From Campylobacterales bacterium (GTDB taxonomy: Bacteria; Campylobacterota; Campylobacteria; Campylobacterales; QNZT01): a DNA stretch of 16,784 nucleotides. Under the pieces are notes generated by a model, which worked only from the letters and a program-made list of their open reading frames with translations, did no database searches and was not told the DNA's origin. The DNA is taken from positions 1-16,784 of the forward strand of contig JALSQA010000071.1 in NCBI GenBank assembly GCA_026985685.1, written 5' to 3'. Position 1 is the stretch's first letter. Every line of letters starts with the position of its first letter. Positions 14,114-16,784 of the stretch are shown here, piece after piece. The translations under genes and the position numbers were made by a program.

Positions 14114-14938
14114 TTATACCATTTCTAGTTGAAAGTGTTCCCTAACAGTTGCAATAAAGCTTTGTCTATCTAATCCATATTCATCTACAAGTGCTAAAGC
14201 GTCTTGAATACTTTGCTCAATATCCATAGATTTTGTTGTAATTATTGTTTTTACAATTTGCAATATCTGTGCATACTCTTTTGTATCATTTTCTGCATTT
14301 TCTGGATTATGTAAATGTTTAATTGCATTGTACATCAATGGATCAAAATTCCACTCTTGTAATATAATAGATGTTACTTCTTCGTTAGTTATTCCAAATA
14401 CTTTTTGTTCTAATGCTTCGATATCTTTAGCTGACTTTGCCTGTTCAATCAAACCTTTAAATTCATCTTTTTTGTTATGTTCAATAACCATACTAGAGAG
14501 TACAATTTTTCCTATCTCCATTAAAAATGATGGTAGAGTTAAAATATCAAGTTTTGCTCTTTGTCCTTTGTACCATTTATTTACAAATGCATTTTGTTGC
14601 TCAGAAATAGCAGCAAAATCTTTTGCATCTATACCATATGGAGATAAATCAAGATCAGGTTTTTTTTGCAAAAATGAAGAAAATGCAAATCCTTTAACTG
14701 TCTCCATGCCAAATATAGAAACTGCTTGCATAATGCTTTTTATTTCTCTGCTAAAGCCGTACAATGGGCTATTTGCAGCTTTCAATATATTTGTAGTGGT
14801 CATAGGATCACTTTGCACAACTTTTGCCAAATCACCAATAGAACCATCAGCATCATTACATACAGCCATAACTTTTGTAACTGTATCATCAAGAGGAGGA
14901 AACGCTTTTACTTTATCGAGAATCATATCTTTTGTCAT
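14114..14938 (-). CDS. HDOD-domain signalling protein
   Basis: HDOD domains are HD-superfamily relatives that lack the usual catalytic metal residues and serve in signalling, often next to two-component or cyclic-di-GMP systems. The 274-residue protein is nearly all HDOD. VKAFPPLDDTVTKVM (10-24) matches the usual entry helix; SDPMTTTNILKAANSPLYGF (43-62) is the signature, followed by EIKSIMQAVSIFGMETVKGFAF (65-86). No extra receiver or GGDEF domain is present. There is no signal peptide. AAAGG lies upstream of the ATG. It is 56 bp downstream of the EEP-family gene on the same strand, with no terminator between, and is closed by a strong terminator. What it signals to cannot be told. Confidence 0.88.
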   Translation of the reverse strand: MTKDMILDKVKAFPPLDDTVTKVMAVCNDADGSIGDLAKVVQSDPMTTTNILKAANSPLYGFSREIKSIMQAVSIFGMETVKGFAFSSFLQKKPDLDLSPYGIDAKDFAAISEQQNAFVNKWYKGQRAKLDILTLPSFLMEIGKIVLSSMVIEHNKKDEFKGLIEQAKSAKDIEALEQKVFGITNEEVTSIILQEWNFDPLMYNAIKHLHNPENAENDTKEYAQILQIVKTIITTKSMDIEQSIQDALALVDEYGLDRQSFIATVREHFQLEMV

Positions 14939-14994
14939 TATCTATACCTTTGTCCAAATTTTTTCTTGTACACATAATCGGCAAATATAAAAAT

Positions 14995-15765
14995 CTATTT
15001 AGCCAAAAATTCTATTAACATAGGTTTATGATCAGAACTGTTTATCTCATGAATTACCTGTGAATTTTTAAAAGTTAATCCTTTGAAAAATACATGATCT
15101 AACGGAAATGGGAAAGGTTGTTTTAGATGCTTGTTGTCTTCAAATTTCACAGCTTCAAACCCGCATTTAGAAATTAGTTTTTCTAGTATTGTCATACGTT
15201 TTTTATTCCATGTATTAAAATCACCGCATAATATCATGGCATCATCACAAGAGAGAGATAGCTCTTCAATTTGTTCTATTTGTTTGAGAAATTTTTTAAT
15301 CTTTACAAAATTAATCATGTGTACATTTGTAACATATAAAGATTTAGCATTTTGCAATGTATATTTTGTCTGCAATGTGATCTTTGGTGTTTTTATAATT
15401 GGTTCTACCTCTTTAGTAGTGTAAGCATTGTAATCTATGATATCACCTTTTGCGGCATTTATTAAACCATACAGATTATCTTTCCACATAAAATTTGGGA
15501 AAAACCCATAACCATACTCATCTCTCTTATCTAAGATACTTTGATGATTCATCTTTTGATACTCTTGAAATAAAATAATAGAAGGGTCATAACTATTCAA
15601 TATTTTGGAAAAATCCTGTAACCACTCAAGAGAATGATTGTTCTTATGAACATTCCAGTTTAAAAGTGTTATTTTTTCATCTAATATTTTTTTATTTGCT
15701 CTATTTTTTATCGTAACTTGCCGTTGTGTATCTTTAATATGCCAGGGCAAATATTCTCTATACAT
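14995..15765 (-). CDS. Endonuclease/exonuclease/phosphatase (EEP) family protein
   Basis: The EEP fold hydrolyses phosphodiester or phosphomonoester bonds in nucleic acids, inositol phosphates or sphingomyelin, using Mg2+. The 256-residue protein keeps the full catalytic set: N38 (LLNWNVHK), E68 (LFQE), H149 (NVHM), D182 and N184 (CGDFNTW), D223-H224 (PLDHVFF), and D245-H246 (SDHKPML). No signal peptide is seen, so it is probably cytosolic. It starts 12 bp after the stop of a cardiolipin-synthase-like gene, with AGAAGGA before the ATG. E. coli has a comparable neighbour pair, clsB (ybhO) and the EEP gene ybhP, so a link to phospholipid metabolism is possible. The substrate is unknown, and DNA or RNA cleavage cannot be excluded. 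Confidence 0.88.
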   Translation of the reverse strand: MYREYLPWHIKDTQRQVTIKNRANKKILDEKITLLNWNVHKNNHSLEWLQDFSKILNSYDPSIILFQEYQKMNHQSILDKRDEYGYGFFPNFMWKDNLYGLINAAKGDIIDYNAYTTKEVEPIIKTPKITLQTKYTLQNAKSLYVTNVHMINFVKIKKFLKQIEQIEELSLSCDDAMILCGDFNTWNKKRMTILEKLISKCGFEAVKFEDNKHLKQPFPFPLDHVFFKGLTFKNSQVIHEINSSDHKPMLIEFLAK

Positions 15766-15777
15766 TGATATATCCTT

Positions 15778-16784
15778 CTATAATGCTGGTGAAAGCATCT
15801 TAAATATATTTTCAAATAAAATACGAACTCGATTACCTTTGTGTAACCCCTCCCTAGAGACTACTAACAATTCCTGCATCCACTTTTTCAATACATCGAT
15901 ATCCTCTTGTGAATAGAAAAAACTTACACTTTCATAATTATAAAAGAAACTACGTTCATCAAAATTACATGAGCCCATAACTGCAAAACTCTCATCTACT
16001 ATAATTAATTTAGCATGAAGCATTCTATTTTTATACAAAAAAACACGTATACCTTCATCTTGTAATTGTCTCAAAAAGCCATTACGTGCTATATCCAATA
16101 TCTTATGATCAGACATATCTGGCACAATAATAGTGATATCAACACCTCTGTGTTTAGCAACTATTAGTGCATCCATCATAGTTTGATCAGGTGCAAAATA
16201 TGGTGTAACTATACAAATCTTTTTTTGTGCTAAAAAAAATCCATACATCAATGCTTCATACAATGCATCACTTTTCACATCAGGTCCAGATGGAACTACC
16301 TGTACTAAACTTTTATTTTTTATATTTTTTTGCAAAACATTTATGTTTGTATTCAAATGATTATGGGTTGTATAATACCAGTCAAATGAAAAAATTTCCA
16401 AATAATATCGTATAGCTTCCCCATAAAGGACAAAAGAGAGATCCTTCCATAATAAGGCATGATCTTTTGGAGAAAGATACTCTTTTGCGATATTCATGCC
16501 TCCACTCATAACTGTAGTATTATCGATAATGATCATTTTACGATGATTTCTCAAATTTATTTTAAAATCAATAGGATGGCGTTTAAAAGAATTAAAAAAT
16601 TGACACTCTCCACCTGCATTGATCAATGGAATTAATAAATCTGAATACCATTCTAGTTTCATTGAACCTAGTGCATCAACCAGTAATTTTACTTCTACTC
16701 CTTGTCTTGCCTTTTTAGACAAAATATCAATAATATCTTTTGTTACACAATCATCACCAAAAATATATGTAGATATATAAATAG
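15778..16784 (-). CDS. Phospholipase D-type cardiolipin synthase (partial, N-terminus beyond the right edge)
   Basis: This enzyme probably joins two phosphatidylglycerols into cardiolipin at the inner membrane. The frame is open to base 16784 and already reads family sequence there (IYISTYIFGDD), so the gene continues beyond the window; an internal TTG at 16722 is not its start. The 334 visible residues hold both HKD motifs: HRKMIIID, with its His codon near 16545, and HAKLIIVD near 16017. Each is followed by the usual Gly/Ser-rich turn (SGGMNIAKEY and MGSCNFDERS). Any N-terminal membrane helices are outside the window. It is the first visible gene of a unit with the EEP and HDOD genes. Other phospholipase D-type transferases are possible, but the pattern fits cardiolipin synthase best. 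Confidence 0.88.
   Translation of the reverse strand, partial: IYISTYIFGDDCVTKDIIDILSKKARQGVEVKLLVDALGSMKLEWYSDLLIPLINAGGECQFFNSFKRHPIDFKINLRNHRKMIIIDNTTVMSGGMNIAKEYLSPKDHALLWKDLSFVLYGEAIRYYLEIFSFDWYYTTHNHLNTNINVLQKNIKNKSLVQVVPSGPDVKSDALYEALMYGFFLAQKKICIVTPYFAPDQTMMDALIVAKHRGVDITIIVPDMSDHKILDIARNGFLRQLQDEGIRVFLYKNRMLHAKLIIVDESFAVMGSCNFDERSFFYNYESVSFFYSQEDIDVLKKWMQELLVVSREGLHKGNRVRILFENIFKMLSPAL

Noticed and set aside
16720..16784. cls gene complete and starting at the TTG near 16722
   Set aside because: The frame stays open to the window edge and encodes the conserved IYISTYIF segment upstream of that codon.

Overview
The window is A+T-rich DNA from a sulfur-oxidising member of the Campylobacterota (Epsilonproteobacteria), most like Sulfurimonas or Sulfurovum. 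The lineage call rests on a soxC-soxD-soxY-soxZ cluster, a DUF3373 outer-membrane protein, and a block NFACT / small protein / cdsA / dxr with tsaD nearby, which from memory resembles the Campylobacter jejuni order. I cannot name the genus from sequence alone. No rRNA, tRNA, CRISPR array, insertion sequence or phage gene was found. Nearly everything is on the minus strand, so transcription runs from high to low coordinates; only two genes are on the plus strand.

Region 1 (1-3245) is the periplasmic sulfur-oxidation module. SoxC (molybdenum sulfane dehydrogenase) and SoxD (dihaem cytochrome c) form the enzyme that removes six electrons from the sulfane sulfur bound to the SoxYZ carrier. SoxY is encoded next, and SoxZ runs off the left edge. 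soxC and soxD overlap by 20 bp. SoxY ends Gly-Gly-Cys-Glu-Gly instead of the usual Gly-Gly-Cys-Gly-Gly.

Region 2 (3246-6195) has a candidate promoter for the sox genes, a two-gene RelE/ParE-type toxin-antitoxin pair preceded by a perfect 11-bp inverted repeat, a large DUF3373 outer-membrane protein, and a divergent intergenic region with two inverted repeats.

Region 3 (6196-10402) has a plus-strand DUF4149 membrane protein overlapping tail to tail with tsaD (tRNA t6A synthesis). Then comes a tight DUF3015-DUF4105 envelope pair, and a divergent small acidic protein of 67 residues with a potentially structured leader.

Region 4 (10416-14018) is a housekeeping operon: an NFACT (RqcH-like) ribosome-quality-control protein, a small charged protein of unknown role, cdsA (CDP-diacylglycerol synthesis) and dxr (isoprenoid synthesis). 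Its genes overlap or sit a few bases apart, except for a 69-bp gap before cdsA that carries a perfect 18-bp palindrome covering the cdsA ribosome-binding site.

Region 5 (14061-16784) has a cardiolipin-synthase-like phospholipase D protein (cut by the right edge), an endonuclease/exonuclease/phosphatase-family enzyme and an HDOD-domain protein, ending in a clear Rho-independent terminator.

I saw no wholly new system. The most promising little-described items are the DUF3015-DUF4105 pair, the acidic protein with its leader, the cdsA palindrome and the toxin-antitoxin operator.
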